64,000 nt of DNA from Akkermansia muciniphila (GCA_945890645.1 CAMDCV010000018.1:1-64000); one strand, 5' to 3'; shown: positions 17,461 through 27,472, counted from the stretch's first letter. Translations and numbers: made by a program. Notes: generated by a model not told the origin, from the sequence alone.

Positions 17461-17531
17461 AGCCTCGTGGTGTAACGGTAGCACAACAGATTTTGATTCT
17501 GTTTGTTTAGGTTCGAATCCTAGCGAGGCTA
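17461..17531 (+). tRNA. tRNA-Gln (anticodon UUG)
   Basis: The 71-base sequence folds as a tRNA. The acceptor strands are AGCCTCG at 17461-17467 and CGAGGCT at 17524-17530. The D-arm holds GGTGTAACGGTAGCA, the anticodon stem is ACAGA/TCTGT around the loop TTTTGAT (anticodon TTG), and the T-arm contains GGTTCGAATCC. The anticodon reads CAA as glutamine. The 3' CCA is not encoded; the discriminator A is followed by CTTTTT. The T-stem begins with one G-U pair. Confidence 0.97.
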
Positions 17532-17537
17532 CTTTTT

Positions 17538-17561
17538 AACCACCCGCGCGGTGGTTTTTTT
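17538..17561 (+). terminator. Rho-independent terminator after tRNA-Gln
   Basis: AACCACC (17538-17544) pairs with GGTGGTT (17550-17556) over a CGCGC loop and is followed by a T run. It starts seven bases after the tRNA. Confidence 0.85.
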
Positions 17562-17598
17562 GTTTGAAAGATCAGGGCGATTGGGTGATTACATACTC

Positions 17599-19872
17599 AT
17601 GATGAGTAAAATTACGGGTGGGTTGATTGGTTTGGTGCTGGCATTGCCGGTTTCCGCTGCTTGGTATGATGAAATGCAGTTCGGTCCGGCGTGGTCGAAT
17701 ACGTTTGCGGAAGGGGAGAAGAAACAGCAAACCACGGCTGCGTTGAAAGGCATTTTGATCGATCTGGGCGATCGCAAATACAGCGCGCTGTATGATACCG
17801 AGACACAGCGTTGGGTGGCGGGTTATCAAGGTTTTGTGAAGTGGGCCGGCACTCCATGGACTGGTGCCCACGGTCCATTGGTCTCATTAGCGAGTGAAAA
17901 TCCGATTTTCCGCACCGAGCCCGCCGCTGGCTATGCGGATGCGAGTGGTTCGTTCGACGATAAACGTCCGCTCAAGGGATTCGGTAATTTGCCAGCCGAA
18001 CATGGTCGTTATGTGGGCTATTATAAACACGGTGCTCAAGTGATCATCGAATCCGAAGTGCTCGGAGCGAAGGTGCTGGAGACAGCACGCATGAATGATT
18101 CTGTGTTAGAACGTCACTGGGAAATCGGTCCTCGAGCGAAAGACTTGATTGTCTTGCTTGCCGATGAGTCGGGCGATGCGGAGATCACCGACGATGGCAA
18201 AAGTGCGAAAAGTGCCAGTGGCTTGCACGCATCGCTGAATTCTAGCGATAAAGCGGTGACCCTAGCTGCTGCGGTGGATCGTAAAAATCGCTTGGTAATG
18301 CGAGTGCCTGCAGGCAAATCGACGTTGAAAATCAATGTGGCTTTTGCTCGCGATAAAGCCCCTACGGCCTCAGAGCCCTTGACTCTTTCTGATCTCACTA
18401 AAGGCGGTGCACCACAATACAAAGAAGAACTGACTAGCTCCGGCACTATGGGCAATCCAACGGAAGGCTCATCGTGGGCGGTCGATCAAATCAATCTGCC
18501 CGCACAAAATCCGTGGAAATCGAATCTGCGCTTTGGAGGTTTTGATTTTCTCGACGAAAACACCGCAGTGCTTTCCTCTTGGAACGGCGATGTCTGGACG
18601 GTATCCGGATTTAAAACCGACATCACTAAACTAAACTGGCGTCGAATCGCGAGCGGATTGTTTGAAACGCTCGGCCTCAAAGTAGTGGAGAAGAAAATCT
18701 ACGTGCTCGGTCGCGATCAGATCACTCGTTTGCACGACCTCAATGGCGATGGCGAAACGGATTTCTTCGAGGCCTTCAATCGCGATGTCATCATCACGCG
18801 CAATTTCCACGAGTTCGCCTTTGATTTGCAGACCGATGCGGCGGGCAATTTTTATTTTTGCAAGGCATCACCCGTGAGGGGGGGCGGTCGTGGATTTGAC
18901 CAGATTATTCCGCATCATGGCATCGTCGCTAAAATTTCGCCCGATGGCAAAAAGTTTGAGGTGATCGCGACTGGTCTGCGCGCGCCGGGCGGACTCGGTG
19001 TAGGTCCGAACGGGGAAATCACCACGGGCGAGAACGAAGGCTCGTGGCAACCACGATGCAAGATCAACTACTTTACTCCTTCGCAGGCTCCGGTATTTCT
19101 CGGTACGGAACCGAGCCGTCATGAGCTCTGTAAAGACAAACCATTTCACGAACCACTTTGCTACTTGCCGATGAATGTTGATAACAGTGGCGGCTCGCAA
19201 GTGTGGGTTCCGCCCGGCGTTGACTTCGGCCTCAAAACCGGCGAGCTAATTCATTTATCGTATGGCCAATCGTCGCTCTATCGTGTGCTGCCCAGCAAAG
19301 TCGGCGATACTATGCAAGGCGGTGTGGTGAAGATTCCCGTGAAACTCCAATCGTCGGCCATGCGGGCGCGTTTTCATGCGGATGGCTCACTGTTTGTGTT
19401 AGGCTTCCGTGGGTGGCAAACGAACGCTCCCAAAGAATGTGCGTTCCAGCGAGTGCGCTACGTGAAAGAAGAACCCGTGTTGATTCCCACGGCGCAAAAA
19501 TTCACGAGCACTGGTGTCGTGCTGACATTTGATCAGAAGATCGATGAGGAATTGGCAACGGATGTGAGTAGCTACTCGGTGGAGCGCTGGAAATACGTTC
19601 GCGGTCCGCAGTATGGATCAGGAGAATTTTCCATGGATGCACCCGATGCCGCCGCTGAGGAAAGTGCCTTGAAAGCGGAAAGCCAAAAAGTCAGCAAGCA
19701 CGATGCCGTTACTGTTCTCTCGGCAAAATTGCTCGACGGTGGAAAATCCGTTGCTCTGGAAATCAAGGACATGAAGCCAGCGATGCAATTGAAAATCGGC
19801 TATGATCTCGAAACAAGCGATGGAGCTGTGATGATTGGCGAAACCTTCAGCACGGTGAAATCGTTAGAGTAG
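17599..19872 (+). CDS. Secreted DUF6797-domain protein, 757 aa
   Basis: DUF6797 proteins are exported proteins of PVC bacteria, commonly fused to heme-binding or membrane-bound dehydrogenase domains. The start MMSKITGGLIGLVLALPVSAA is a signal peptide, and I place it at the first ATG of the pair at 17599. The N-terminal domain has the usual QFGPAWSNTF and WTGAHGPLVSLASEN segments. A propeller-like middle part with NVDNSGGSQVWVPPG follows, then Ig-like C-terminal sequence. No CxxCH motif is seen, so this member lacks the cytochrome module that often ends the family. It probably acts in periplasmic oxidation or carbohydrate handling, but the substrate is unknown. Confidence 0.82.
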   Translation: MMSKITGGLIGLVLALPVSAAWYDEMQFGPAWSNTFAEGEKKQQTTAALKGILIDLGDRKYSALYDTETQRWVAGYQGFVKWAGTPWTGAHGPLVSLASENPIFRTEPAAGYADASGSFDDKRPLKGFGNLPAEHGRYVGYYKHGAQVIIESEVLGAKVLETARMNDSVLERHWEIGPRAKDLIVLLADESGDAEITDDGKSAKSASGLHASLNSSDKAVTLAAAVDRKNRLVMRVPAGKSTLKINVAFARDKAPTASEPLTLSDLTKGGAPQYKEELTSSGTMGNPTEGSSWAVDQINLPAQNPWKSNLRFGGFDFLDENTAVLSSWNGDVWTVSGFKTDITKLNWRRIASGLFETLGLKVVEKKIYVLGRDQITRLHDLNGDGETDFFEAFNRDVIITRNFHEFAFDLQTDAAGNFYFCKASPVRGGGRGFDQIIPHHGIVAKISPDGKKFEVIATGLRAPGGLGVGPNGEITTGENEGSWQPRCKINYFTPSQAPVFLGTEPSRHELCKDKPFHEPLCYLPMNVDNSGGSQVWVPPGVDFGLKTGELIHLSYGQSSLYRVLPSKVGDTMQGGVVKIPVKLQSSAMRARFHADGSLFVLGFRGWQTNAPKECAFQRVRYVKEEPVLIPTAQKFTSTGVVLTFDQKIDEELATDVSSYSVERWKYVRGPQYGSGEFSMDAPDAAAEESALKAESQKVSKHDAVTVLSAKLLDGGKSVALEIKDMKPAMQLKIGYDLETSDGAVMIGETFSTVKSLE

Positions 19873-19931
19873 ATGGCACACACGAATTGTTTTCTGATTG
19901 ATCCTCTCGCGTGAGTTGCTAGGGTGCACGC

Positions 19932-21407
19932 ATGAATGCGATCACGGTGGAAGAAATGCTATCCCTCGAGCAATCGCTGTTCGATAAGGGCATCGATGCC
20001 GCGACTCTGATGGAGCAGGCGGGGTGGGGCATTGCCTGTTCCATGCGCAAGTTTTTCCCTTCACCGGGACGTGCTTTGCTGTATCTCGGCAAAGGTCACA
20101 ATGCCGGTGATGCCTTGTGCGCCGCACGATACTTGCGTCGATGGGGGTGGCAGATCGAAATGCATCCCGCGTATCCCGAAATTGAGTGGGCGACACTTAC
20201 GCGGCAACAATTGCGGGCCCTGGAAGCCGTGCCGCAGTCAGAGCCCAATGGGCTTGAAGAAACGGTCATCATCGATGGGTTGTTAGGCATAGGAGCTCGT
20301 GGTGAGTTGCGCGATCCAATCCGATCTGCAGTCAGCGCAATCAATGCGCGGCGCATGGCGCAGGCGATCCGAGTGGTGGCGCTCGATGTTCCCACTGGTC
20401 TCGATGCCGATACCGGAGCGACGTGTGAAGTCGCAGTGGTGGCGGATTACACATTTGCGATTGGTGCTCCCAAAATCGGCTTATTGAAATCCAAGGCGGT
20501 GAATCATGTCGGAAGATTAGAGGTCATTGCGCTGCAGGATTTAGGCGTTGGTCCGGAGAGTGATGCTCGATTGATCACGCCGCAGTCGTTTCCGCAATCG
20601 CTACCCTTGCGTGCTCACGATTTTCACAAGGGCGATGCCGGGCGCGTGTCGGTGATCGCCGGATCCGTGGGTATGGAGGGCGCAGCTTTGATGACGGCTA
20701 CGGCTGCCTTGCGTGCGGGTGCTGGACTGGTGACTTTATGGGTCAGCGCAGACATTTATCCCACTGTTTCCGCTCGTGCGTGCCCGGCACTGATGGTGCG
20801 ACCGTATCGACAGTGGCGCAAAATTTCGTTAGATCATGCCGATGCCGTCGCGATAGGACCGGGACTTGGATTGATGAGCGAGGAGGCATTCGAGGTGATG
20901 GTGGAAATGTTGGATAAAAATCCGTGCCCCGGCGTGTTGGATGCGGATGCTCTGAATGCGATCGCGCAGCATCGTGGCCATCACTGCTTGCAAGCGCGGC
21001 ATGTGATCACCCCGCATCTGCGGGAATTCACGCGACTGGCACCCATGTCTGCTCTGCGTCCGCGCGAAGAAGCCTGCGCGCATTTTACTGAGAACAATCC
21101 CTCGGTTCTCTTGTTGAAAGGGGCGCGCACTCTGGTGCAGCAACGTGGTGGCCCGATCTATCACAACAGCACCGGCCACGCTGGCATGGCAACGGCAGGC
21201 ATGGGCGATGTGCTCGCGGGAGTGATCGCCGGCTTGCAAGCACAAGGCATGAATGCGCTCAGTTCCGCGTGCGCAGGTTCATGGATCTGTGGACGCACCG
21301 CAGAAATCATTGTGAGCTCGCGTAAGCAATCCACGCATTCACTCATCGCAACGGATCTGTTAGATAACCTGGGGGACGCATTGAATGAATGGCAGCGAGC
21401 GGAGTAG
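19932..21407 (+). CDS. nnr: Bifunctional NAD(P)H-hydrate epimerase / ADP-dependent dehydratase
   Basis: A repair enzyme that restores damaged NAD(P)H hydrates. The N-terminal YjeF epimerase half (residues about 1-210) has LYLGKGHNAGDALCAARYL and IIDGLLGIGARGEL. The C-terminal dehydratase half has HKGDAGRVSVIAGS, AALRAGAGLVTLWV and the ATP/ADP block AGMATAGMGDVLAGVIAGL near residue 425. Length 491 is normal for the fused form. The sulfatase gene starts 27 bases downstream on the same strand, with no obvious functional link. Confidence 0.94.
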   Translation: MNAITVEEMLSLEQSLFDKGIDAATLMEQAGWGIACSMRKFFPSPGRALLYLGKGHNAGDALCAARYLRRWGWQIEMHPAYPEIEWATLTRQQLRALEAVPQSEPNGLEETVIIDGLLGIGARGELRDPIRSAVSAINARRMAQAIRVVALDVPTGLDADTGATCEVAVVADYTFAIGAPKIGLLKSKAVNHVGRLEVIALQDLGVGPESDARLITPQSFPQSLPLRAHDFHKGDAGRVSVIAGSVGMEGAALMTATAALRAGAGLVTLWVSADIYPTVSARACPALMVRPYRQWRKISLDHADAVAIGPGLGLMSEEAFEVMVEMLDKNPCPGVLDADALNAIAQHRGHHCLQARHVITPHLREFTRLAPMSALRPREEACAHFTENNPSVLLLKGARTLVQQRGGPIYHNSTGHAGMATAGMGDVLAGVIAGLQAQGMNALSSACAGSWICGRTAEIIVSSRKQSTHSLIATDLLDNLGDALNEWQRAE

Positions 21408-21433
21408 AATTGACTCATCATTTTCCTAAGGTC

Positions 21434-22882
21434 ATGCGTTTTCTCATTCTACTCTCTCTCCTTACTTCGCTGCACGCCGCGCCGCGCAATGTTGTTTTCA
21501 TTCTCGCTGATGATTTGGGCTGGGGTGAGCTTGGTTGCTATGGTCAGGAAAAAATCCGCACGCCCCATCTCGATCAGTTGGCGAAGGAGGGCATGCGTTT
21601 CACTCAATATTATTCCGGAGCGCCGACCTGTGCACCATCGCGTTGTGTCTTACTCAGCGGCAAGCACCTCGGTCATGCCGACATCCGTGGCAACCAACAA
21701 GCCTCAATACAGTTTCCGCAATTTTCCGAAGGCCAACATCCGATTTCATCGGACACCTGGCTCATCTCGCAAAGTTTCCAAGAGGCTGGCTATGCAACGG
21801 CAGCCATGGGCAAATGGGGCTTGGGTCCCGTGGGTTCAAGCGGCGATCCGAACAAACACGGCTTCGATGAATTTTTCGGCTACAATTGCCAAGCGGTGGC
21901 GCATTCGTTCTATCCGAAATTTCTCTGGCGCAATGACAAGCAGGAACTGCTCAATGAAACTGCGATCCCCGGTCATGCGAAACAGTCCAAAGGGGAAGTG
22001 CGAATGGCAGATTGGATTGGCAAAAATTATTCCTCGACCGCAATTTTGCGCGAGGCTTTGCAGTTCATCGACAAACAACAAAAAGAAAAATTCTTTCTCT
22101 TTCTGCCCTTCATCGAGCCGCACGTCGCCATGCATCCGCCGCAGGAATCGGTCGATCTATACCCACGCGAATGGGATGAGAAGCCCTATCGGGGGGAGGC
22201 TGGGTATTTACCCCATCCGCGACCGCGTGCTGCTTATGCCGCGATGATCAGCGACCTTGATCGGCATGTCGGGCAGGTTGTGGCAGCACTGCGCAAAAAT
22301 GGCGTTCTCGATGATACGTTGATCATTTTCACCTCGGACAATGGCACTACTCATCGAAGCAATGACCAAGGCATCGGCGGAGTGGATTCGGACTTTTTTC
22401 ATTCCACGCGAGACCTGCGCGACTTTAAGGGCAGTGTCTATGAGGGTGGTTTACGTGTGCCCATGATCGCTCGCTACCCCGCCGCCATTCCCGCAGGGAA
22501 GGTGAATGACTCGTCCTGCTACGCCGCCGATTGGTTTCCTACCCTCATCGCCTCTTGCGAACTGAAACCCCGCGATGGTCTCGATGGCGAAAATCTTTGG
22601 CCTACACTTACGTCCGCAAGGCCACTCACGAAGCGCAAGCCGATGCTATGGGCCTTCGCAGAATACGGCGGGCAAGTCGCCCTGCGCATCGGCGACAAGA
22701 AAGTGATTCGTCGCGGCTTGCTCACGAAAAATCCCGGTCCTTGGGAAGTTTATGACATCTCCCATGATCGTGGGGAAACCCATAACTTCGCCGCCAGTGA
22801 ACCAGCTCTGATCCTCCAGGCAGAGAAAATTTTCTCCAAGGAAATTAAGGAAAATGAGGTATTTCCGCTGAGATTGCCTTGA
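21434..22882 (+). CDS. Secreted sulfatase (arylsulfatase family)
   Basis: A type I sulfatase that hydrolyses sulfate esters, likely from polysaccharides. A signal peptide (MRFLILLSLLTSLHAA) is followed by the metal-binding start NVVFILADDLGWGELGCYG. The CxPSR motif occurs as TCAPSR with the Cys at residue 66, which is converted to formylglycine by a separate enzyme not in this window. Later family blocks are GKWGLGP, LPFIEPHVAMHPP, and ITSDNG-like FTSDNGTTHRS. I place the start at the ATG of 21434 (482 residues). Sulfatases are plentiful in Verrucomicrobiota, which live on sulfated glycans. The substrate is not readable from sequence. Confidence 0.93.
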   Translation: MRFLILLSLLTSLHAAPRNVVFILADDLGWGELGCYGQEKIRTPHLDQLAKEGMRFTQYYSGAPTCAPSRCVLLSGKHLGHADIRGNQQASIQFPQFSEGQHPISSDTWLISQSFQEAGYATAAMGKWGLGPVGSSGDPNKHGFDEFFGYNCQAVAHSFYPKFLWRNDKQELLNETAIPGHAKQSKGEVRMADWIGKNYSSTAILREALQFIDKQQKEKFFLFLPFIEPHVAMHPPQESVDLYPREWDEKPYRGEAGYLPHPRPRAAYAAMISDLDRHVGQVVAALRKNGVLDDTLIIFTSDNGTTHRSNDQGIGGVDSDFFHSTRDLRDFKGSVYEGGLRVPMIARYPAAIPAGKVNDSSCYAADWFPTLIASCELKPRDGLDGENLWPTLTSARPLTKRKPMLWAFAEYGGQVALRIGDKKVIRRGLLTKNPGPWEVYDISHDRGETHNFAASEPALILQAEKIFSKEIKENEVFPLRLP

Positions 22883-22925
22883 ATTGCCTTTTTGATGCCT
22901 TGAACGAAACACTTATTCTACCGAC

Positions 22926-23702
22926 ATGAAAAACACGCTCATTAGATTTTCTCTCATAGTGTTGATCCCATTCATCGCTGCGTGTGTAAAAGCGCGGAAA
23001 AAAAATGATCAACAACAAGCGAGTCCTGAACCTCAGCAGTTGCAGAATAGTCTGAACTTTGACGAGAAAAAAGACATCACGGGTCAGGAAGTAGAGGGCG
23101 ATGCGCTGCAAAAAAGCCAAGATACAGCAGAGACAGACAAGGAGCAAAGTTCGGAAAAATTTCGAGAAGCGATGAAAATTGGCGCTGAACTCCAGCAAGA
23201 AATGCAGATATTGGCGTTACAACATCAAAAACTTGCTACATCTGTATCAAGTGCCATGAATTGGGCGGAATTGGAAAAAACCCGAGACTTTGACACGCGC
23301 AAAATCAATATCATATACTGTATCGACCTGAACCAGCGGATTCTGAAATGGCAGCAATCCTATGAAACAACATACAAAGATCGTCTGGATGCGATTGGCT
23401 ATTCCGGGCCGAGCCGCGCTATGTTTGATCGCGGGATTTATGACAGCCGTAAAGGATCACATGAGACAATTCAGGCGATGAGAGATGCGGAAATTGACAT
23501 GCTGAAAGTCGTTCTATCGATCATTGACAGATTACAAGCGCGCGGAGATGACTGGCGGTGGAGTGAAACGGATAAGACTGTGATCTTTCCTAATGAAGAA
23601 GATAACAAATGGTTCGAACGGCAGATGGCGGAAATCGCCCGATGCAGCGAGGTGCAGATCAAGGCGCTGGAACAATATCGAAACTTTCAAAAAGCGAAAT
23701 GA
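22926..23702 (+). CDS. Hypothetical lipoprotein, 258 aa
   Basis: Not recognised beyond its export class. The leader MKNTLIRFSLIVLIPFIAAC ends in a lipobox (IAAC), with the acylated Cys at residue 20, so the protein is membrane-anchored by the Lgt pathway. A low-complexity Lys/Gln/Glu linker follows (KARKKNDQQQ and PEPQQ), then a helical domain of about 170 residues. No catalytic motif is visible. The protein fits a periplasmic or outer-membrane anchored helical scaffold. It starts 44 bases after the sulfatase stop in the same direction. Confidence 0.65.
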   Translation: MKNTLIRFSLIVLIPFIAACVKARKKNDQQQASPEPQQLQNSLNFDEKKDITGQEVEGDALQKSQDTAETDKEQSSEKFREAMKIGAELQQEMQILALQHQKLATSVSSAMNWAELEKTRDFDTRKINIIYCIDLNQRILKWQQSYETTYKDRLDAIGYSGPSRAMFDRGIYDSRKGSHETIQAMRDAEIDMLKVVLSIIDRLQARGDDWRWSETDKTVIFPNEEDNKWFERQMAEIARCSEVQIKALEQYRNFQKAK

Positions 23703-23818
23703 GCGATTATAGCGCAACCAATACACCTCAAATTTCCCAACAAAAAAATCTGTCACATCGCCGGAAAGTGTGGTGAAGTCGCCGCGCCTCCGCGTTACCC
23801 GCTGACTGTATTTTCCGC

Positions 23819-26200
23819 ATGAAAAGTTACCGACACATTCCGATTCGCCACCTTTCTGGTGAGGAGCTCAAGGCCTTGAGTGATTTCATGAAACTTTCGC
23901 TCTCGCGCGAGGACATGGAGGTGGTGCAGGGCATTTACCGCGAATGGGATCGGGAGCCGACGGATGTGGAGATGGAAGTGATCGCGCAGACTTGGAGCGA
24001 GCACTGCAAGCACCGGATTTTTGCGGCAACGATCACGCACGAATCGTCCAAGGGTACGGAAACGATACGCTCGTTGTTTAAAACGTTCATCAAGAATCCC
24101 AGCGAGCGCATCATGGAGAAAAAGCCGGACTTTGTGCTGAGCTGCTTCCACGACAACGCGGGCTTCATCCGACTCGATGATCAAAAAGCGGTCTGCTTGA
24201 AAGTGGAAACACACAATCACCCGAGTGCCATTGAACCGTATGCTGGTGCAAATACAGGCATCGGTGGTGTGGTGCGCGACATCCTCGGCGCGGGCAAGGG
24301 CGCAAAGCCGATTGCGAACGTGGACGTTTTTTGTTTCGGCGCACCCGATACGGCCCCTGCGACGATCAAGGGCAAGGACGTGATTCACCCGCTCGGCATC
24401 ATGCGCGGCGTGGTGCGCGGCGTGCGCGACTACGGCAACCGCATGGGCATTCCGACGGTCTGTGGCGCGATCCAATTTGACCCGACCTACATTTACAATC
24501 CGCTGGTCTATGCGGGCACGGCAGGCGTGATCGATCAGCAATACATCGATAAAACCATGCGCCCGGGGCTGAAGATCATCGTCGTCGGTGGTCGCACGGG
24601 GCGCGATGGACTAAAAGGTGCGACCTTTTCCTCGGCTTCTCTCACGGGCGATAGCCACGTCGAGGACCAGAGCGCGGTGCAGATTGGCAATCCGATCGAA
24701 GAGAAAAAAGCGGCGGACTTCATTCTTGCCGCGCGCGATCGCAATTTGATCGTTTTCATCACCGACTGCGGTGCGGGCGGCTTTAGCTCAGCGGCCGGGG
24801 AAATGCTCAGCGAGACCGGTGGCGAGTTGTTTCTCGACAACGCACCACTGAAAGAGCCGGGTCTGATCTCGTGGCAGATTTTCATCTCCGAAAGTCAAGA
24901 ACGCATGGTGCTGGCGGTGGAGGAGTCGTCATTGCCAGAGCTGCAAACTCTTGCGGATACTTTTCAAACCGAGCTCACGATTCTCGGTCACTCCGACGAT
25001 ACCGGCATTTTGAAAATTTGGCATCACGGCGAACTCGTGTGTGAGCTCGACAACTCGAAGCTCCACGATGCGCCGACGCGCCAACTGCAATCGCGTTTCC
25101 TCGGCAGCCCCGGCGCGACGGGTTTGGTCGGAGAAAATGTCGATCTCAAAGCGGCCTTACGCGCCGTTCTGGCGGACTTCGCCGTTTGCTCGCGCGAGCC
25201 GATCATCCGCGAATACGATCACAAAGTGCAGGGCAATACCTTGCTCGAACCCCTCGCCGGAGCTAGGGGCGATGCGCCACAGGATGGCTCGGTGATTGCC
25301 ATCGATGGCTCTACGAAAGCGATGGCGATTGGTCTCTCGCTATTGCCTGAGTGGGGCAAAACCGATCCGCGGGCGATGGGTCGTGCCAGCATGGATGAAA
25401 CGATGCGCTCGTTGGTATTGGTCGGCGCGAATCCCGACAAGATCGGTCTGCTCGACAATTTCTGCATGGGCAACCCGAACGATCCCGATGAACTCGGTCG
25501 TCTGGTCGAGTGCGTGAAAGGCATTTCCGATGCCGCCGAAGAATTCGAAGCACCCTTCATTTCCGGCAAAGACTCCTTCTACAACTACTTCGAAACCGAA
25601 GACGGTCCGATCAATATTCCCGTGACATTCCTGTGCAGCGGCGTAGGCATTGTGGAAGACCAGATACACGTGACAGGATCGTCGTTGCGTCGCGATCACT
25701 CGGTTTTTTGCCTGCTCGGTGAGACCAAGGACGAGATGGGCGGTGCGGTGTTCTCGCGATTGCAAGGCATCACTGGCGCGCTCGTGCCGCAAACCGATTG
25801 CGCACGCAATCTGCAAACCTATCGGAAATTCCATCAAGCACGCGTGGCCGGTTTGATCCTTTCCGCGCATGACGTTTCCGAAGGCGGACTCATCACCACC
25901 GTAGCAGAAATGGGCTTCTCCGGCAAAGGCGGAATCGAGATCGAACTTGATGCGCTTGGTAATCTCCCGCCTGCGGTGGCTTTGTTCAGCGAATCCACGG
26001 GACGCATCGTCATCGAAGTTCTTCCGGAAAACCTATCAGCTCTGCAAGAAGCGCTGGCAGGAGAGACTCTAACAATTCTCGGCAAAGCCGTATCGGGACA
26101 TCGTTCTCTGGCAGTGCGTCGTGGCGGTGAAGAATTACTGCGAGAAGAGTTTTCATCGCTCAAAGCCATTTGGCAACAACGTCTGGCGGAGTTTTATTGA
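23819..26200 (+). CDS. purL: Phosphoribosylformylglycinamidine synthase subunit PurL
   Basis: Catalyses the fourth step of purine synthesis, conversion of FGAR to FGAM. At 793 residues it is the small bacterial PurL type that works with separate PurS and PurQ, which are not in this window. Motifs include AQTWSEHCKHRIF near residue 55, the substrate/ATP-site block KVETHNHPSAIEPYAGANTGIGG near 125, and GKDSFYNYF later. The C-terminal AIR-synthase-like half ends in GGEELLREEF. The ATG at 23819 follows a 116-base spacer with no gene. Confidence 0.95.
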   Translation: MKSYRHIPIRHLSGEELKALSDFMKLSLSREDMEVVQGIYREWDREPTDVEMEVIAQTWSEHCKHRIFAATITHESSKGTETIRSLFKTFIKNPSERIMEKKPDFVLSCFHDNAGFIRLDDQKAVCLKVETHNHPSAIEPYAGANTGIGGVVRDILGAGKGAKPIANVDVFCFGAPDTAPATIKGKDVIHPLGIMRGVVRGVRDYGNRMGIPTVCGAIQFDPTYIYNPLVYAGTAGVIDQQYIDKTMRPGLKIIVVGGRTGRDGLKGATFSSASLTGDSHVEDQSAVQIGNPIEEKKAADFILAARDRNLIVFITDCGAGGFSSAAGEMLSETGGELFLDNAPLKEPGLISWQIFISESQERMVLAVEESSLPELQTLADTFQTELTILGHSDDTGILKIWHHGELVCELDNSKLHDAPTRQLQSRFLGSPGATGLVGENVDLKAALRAVLADFAVCSREPIIREYDHKVQGNTLLEPLAGARGDAPQDGSVIAIDGSTKAMAIGLSLLPEWGKTDPRAMGRASMDETMRSLVLVGANPDKIGLLDNFCMGNPNDPDELGRLVECVKGISDAAEEFEAPFISGKDSFYNYFETEDGPINIPVTFLCSGVGIVEDQIHVTGSSLRRDHSVFCLLGETKDEMGGAVFSRLQGITGALVPQTDCARNLQTYRKFHQARVAGLILSAHDVSEGGLITTVAEMGFSGKGGIEIELDALGNLPPAVALFSESTGRIVIEVLPENLSALQEALAGETLTILGKAVSGHRSLAVRRGGEELLREEFSSLKAIWQQRLAEFY

Positions 26201-26333
26201 AAAAGTGTTAGTGATCAGTGATCAGTGAGCAGTGATTTCAGTTGTCAAAAATACCAATATAGCCGAACAAGCTTTTTTTTTGACAGAATTACAGAATTAC
26301 AGAATTTCCAGAATTGGTGTAAAGCTGTTTTTG
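26201..26333. repeat. Short direct repeats between purL and lgt
   Basis: The intergenic gap holds two low-complexity repeats. The GTGATCA-type stretch around 26211-26238 repeats AGTGATC/AGTGAGC units. The ACAGAATT unit occurs three times in a row at about 26284-26306, with a partial fourth copy. No gene or clear promoter is seen here. Their function is unknown. Confidence 0.6.
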
Positions 26334-27302
26334 TTAGGCGTCACTCGCGGGTTTTTTACTCAGGCGTTTTGCATGCCAAAGGAAGGCAATGCCAGCGAGG
26401 ATCATGAAGAGGGAGTAAAATTGTCCCTTGGTCAAGGCTCCAATCATCGCGGAGTCGGGCTCGCGGTAGTGCTCGACGAAGGTGCGCAACACCCCATAAA
26501 GAATAAAAAATACACCGCAGATCATGCCGTGCGGGGCTTTGGGATAGCGCATGCGCAAAAACCACATCAGGGCAAATAAGAAGGTGCCTTCAAGGAATCC
26601 CTCATACAGTTGCGACGGATGCCGCGCCGTCAGATACTCGGCGGCGATTTGTTTCACTTCGGGGGAGAGGCGCACTGCTTCGGTAAAGCCCTCGGGCGAA
26701 TCTAACATGTTGAGGTATTCTGGGGCACGGTCGGCACACTCACTCAGGATACTCTCTTGCACGGTATAACTTTCCGTAGCGAGTGCTTGCGGAAATTTTA
26801 CGCCCCATGCGAGATCGGGCGCGACACGACCATAGAGCTCGCCGTTGATGAAATTTGCGATGCGTCCAAACATCAATCCCAGCGGAGCGACGATGCAAAT
26901 GCCATCGCCGATGCCAGTCCATGAAAGTTTGTGCTTGCGGGCATAGAAGTAAGTGAAAATCGCGACGCCCAGAAAACCGCCATGACTCGCCATGCCGCCA
27001 TCCCAGACACGCAACACCGCCATCGGGTCTTCGCGTATCACCGCCCAGCCCTCCGTGGGGATCATGTAGAATAGAACGTAGCCAAGCCGTCCACCGATAA
27101 AAACGCCGAGCATCGCCAGCAAGGCAATAAAGTCGCCGATATTTTTTTCCGCGATCACCCACAGATTGCGTCGCGAAAGATAGCACAGCAGATAGTAGGC
27201 CGCGACAAAGGCCATCAGGTAAGAAAGCCCATACCAACGCAGCTTAATGCCGCGCCAGATGTCTAAGAGGACGGGATCAAGATCGTGAACGTATGCCAGC
27301 AC
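26334..27302 (-). CDS. lgt: Phosphatidylglycerol--prolipoprotein diacylglyceryl transferase
   Basis: An inner-membrane enzyme that adds diacylglyceryl to lipobox cysteines, the first step of lipoprotein maturation. Family signature GRIANFINGELYGRVAP lies near residue 140, and the later HPSQLYEGFLEG segment is also conserved. About seven hydrophobic helices are visible, with WDGGMASHGGFLGV between them. Length 322 is on the long side because of an insertion with ILSECADRAPEYLNML. The start is GTG at 27302. It serves the many lipobox proteins such as the one at 22926. The gene lies alone on the minus strand. Confidence 0.93.
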   Translation of the reverse strand: MLAYVHDLDPVLLDIWRGIKLRWYGLSYLMAFVAAYYLLCYLSRRNLWVIAEKNIGDFIALLAMLGVFIGGRLGYVLFYMIPTEGWAVIREDPMAVLRVWDGGMASHGGFLGVAIFTYFYARKHKLSWTGIGDGICIVAPLGLMFGRIANFINGELYGRVAPDLAWGVKFPQALATESYTVQESILSECADRAPEYLNMLDSPEGFTEAVRLSPEVKQIAAEYLTARHPSQLYEGFLEGTFLFALMWFLRMRYPKAPHGMICGVFFILYGVLRTFVEHYREPDSAMIGALTKGQFYSLFMILAGIAFLWHAKRLSKKPASDA

Positions 27303-27349
27303 CCGCCGACCACACTACAAAGCACCCGCAAGGTCAAGTCTGGAGAAAA

Positions 27350-27371
27350 GTGGCGGCGCTTTCCAAGCGCC
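27350..27371 (+). repeat. Palindromic repeat, copy 1
   Basis: The 22-base unit GTGGCGGCGCTTTCCAAGC plus GCC is a hairpin (GGCGCTT/AAGCGCC). Its inverted copy at 27473-27494 differs by one base. The pair encloses about 100 bases without a gene. Confidence 0.6.
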
Positions 27372-27472
27372 CTGCCAATTCATCATGATCAAATAAATTT
27401 TTTCCTACCTTAAGTGATCATCTGCAATCAAATGAACTGAGAATTGTGTGCACGAAATGTTTACATGGGCTT

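Noticed and set aside
23703-23818. Cobalamin-riboswitch-like bases before purL (GGAAAG..GGTGAAGTC..CCCGCTGACTGT)
   Set aside because: Only the last third matches, one A of the core is missing, the long 5' paired part is absent and the gene is not a cobalamin target. Treated as chance.
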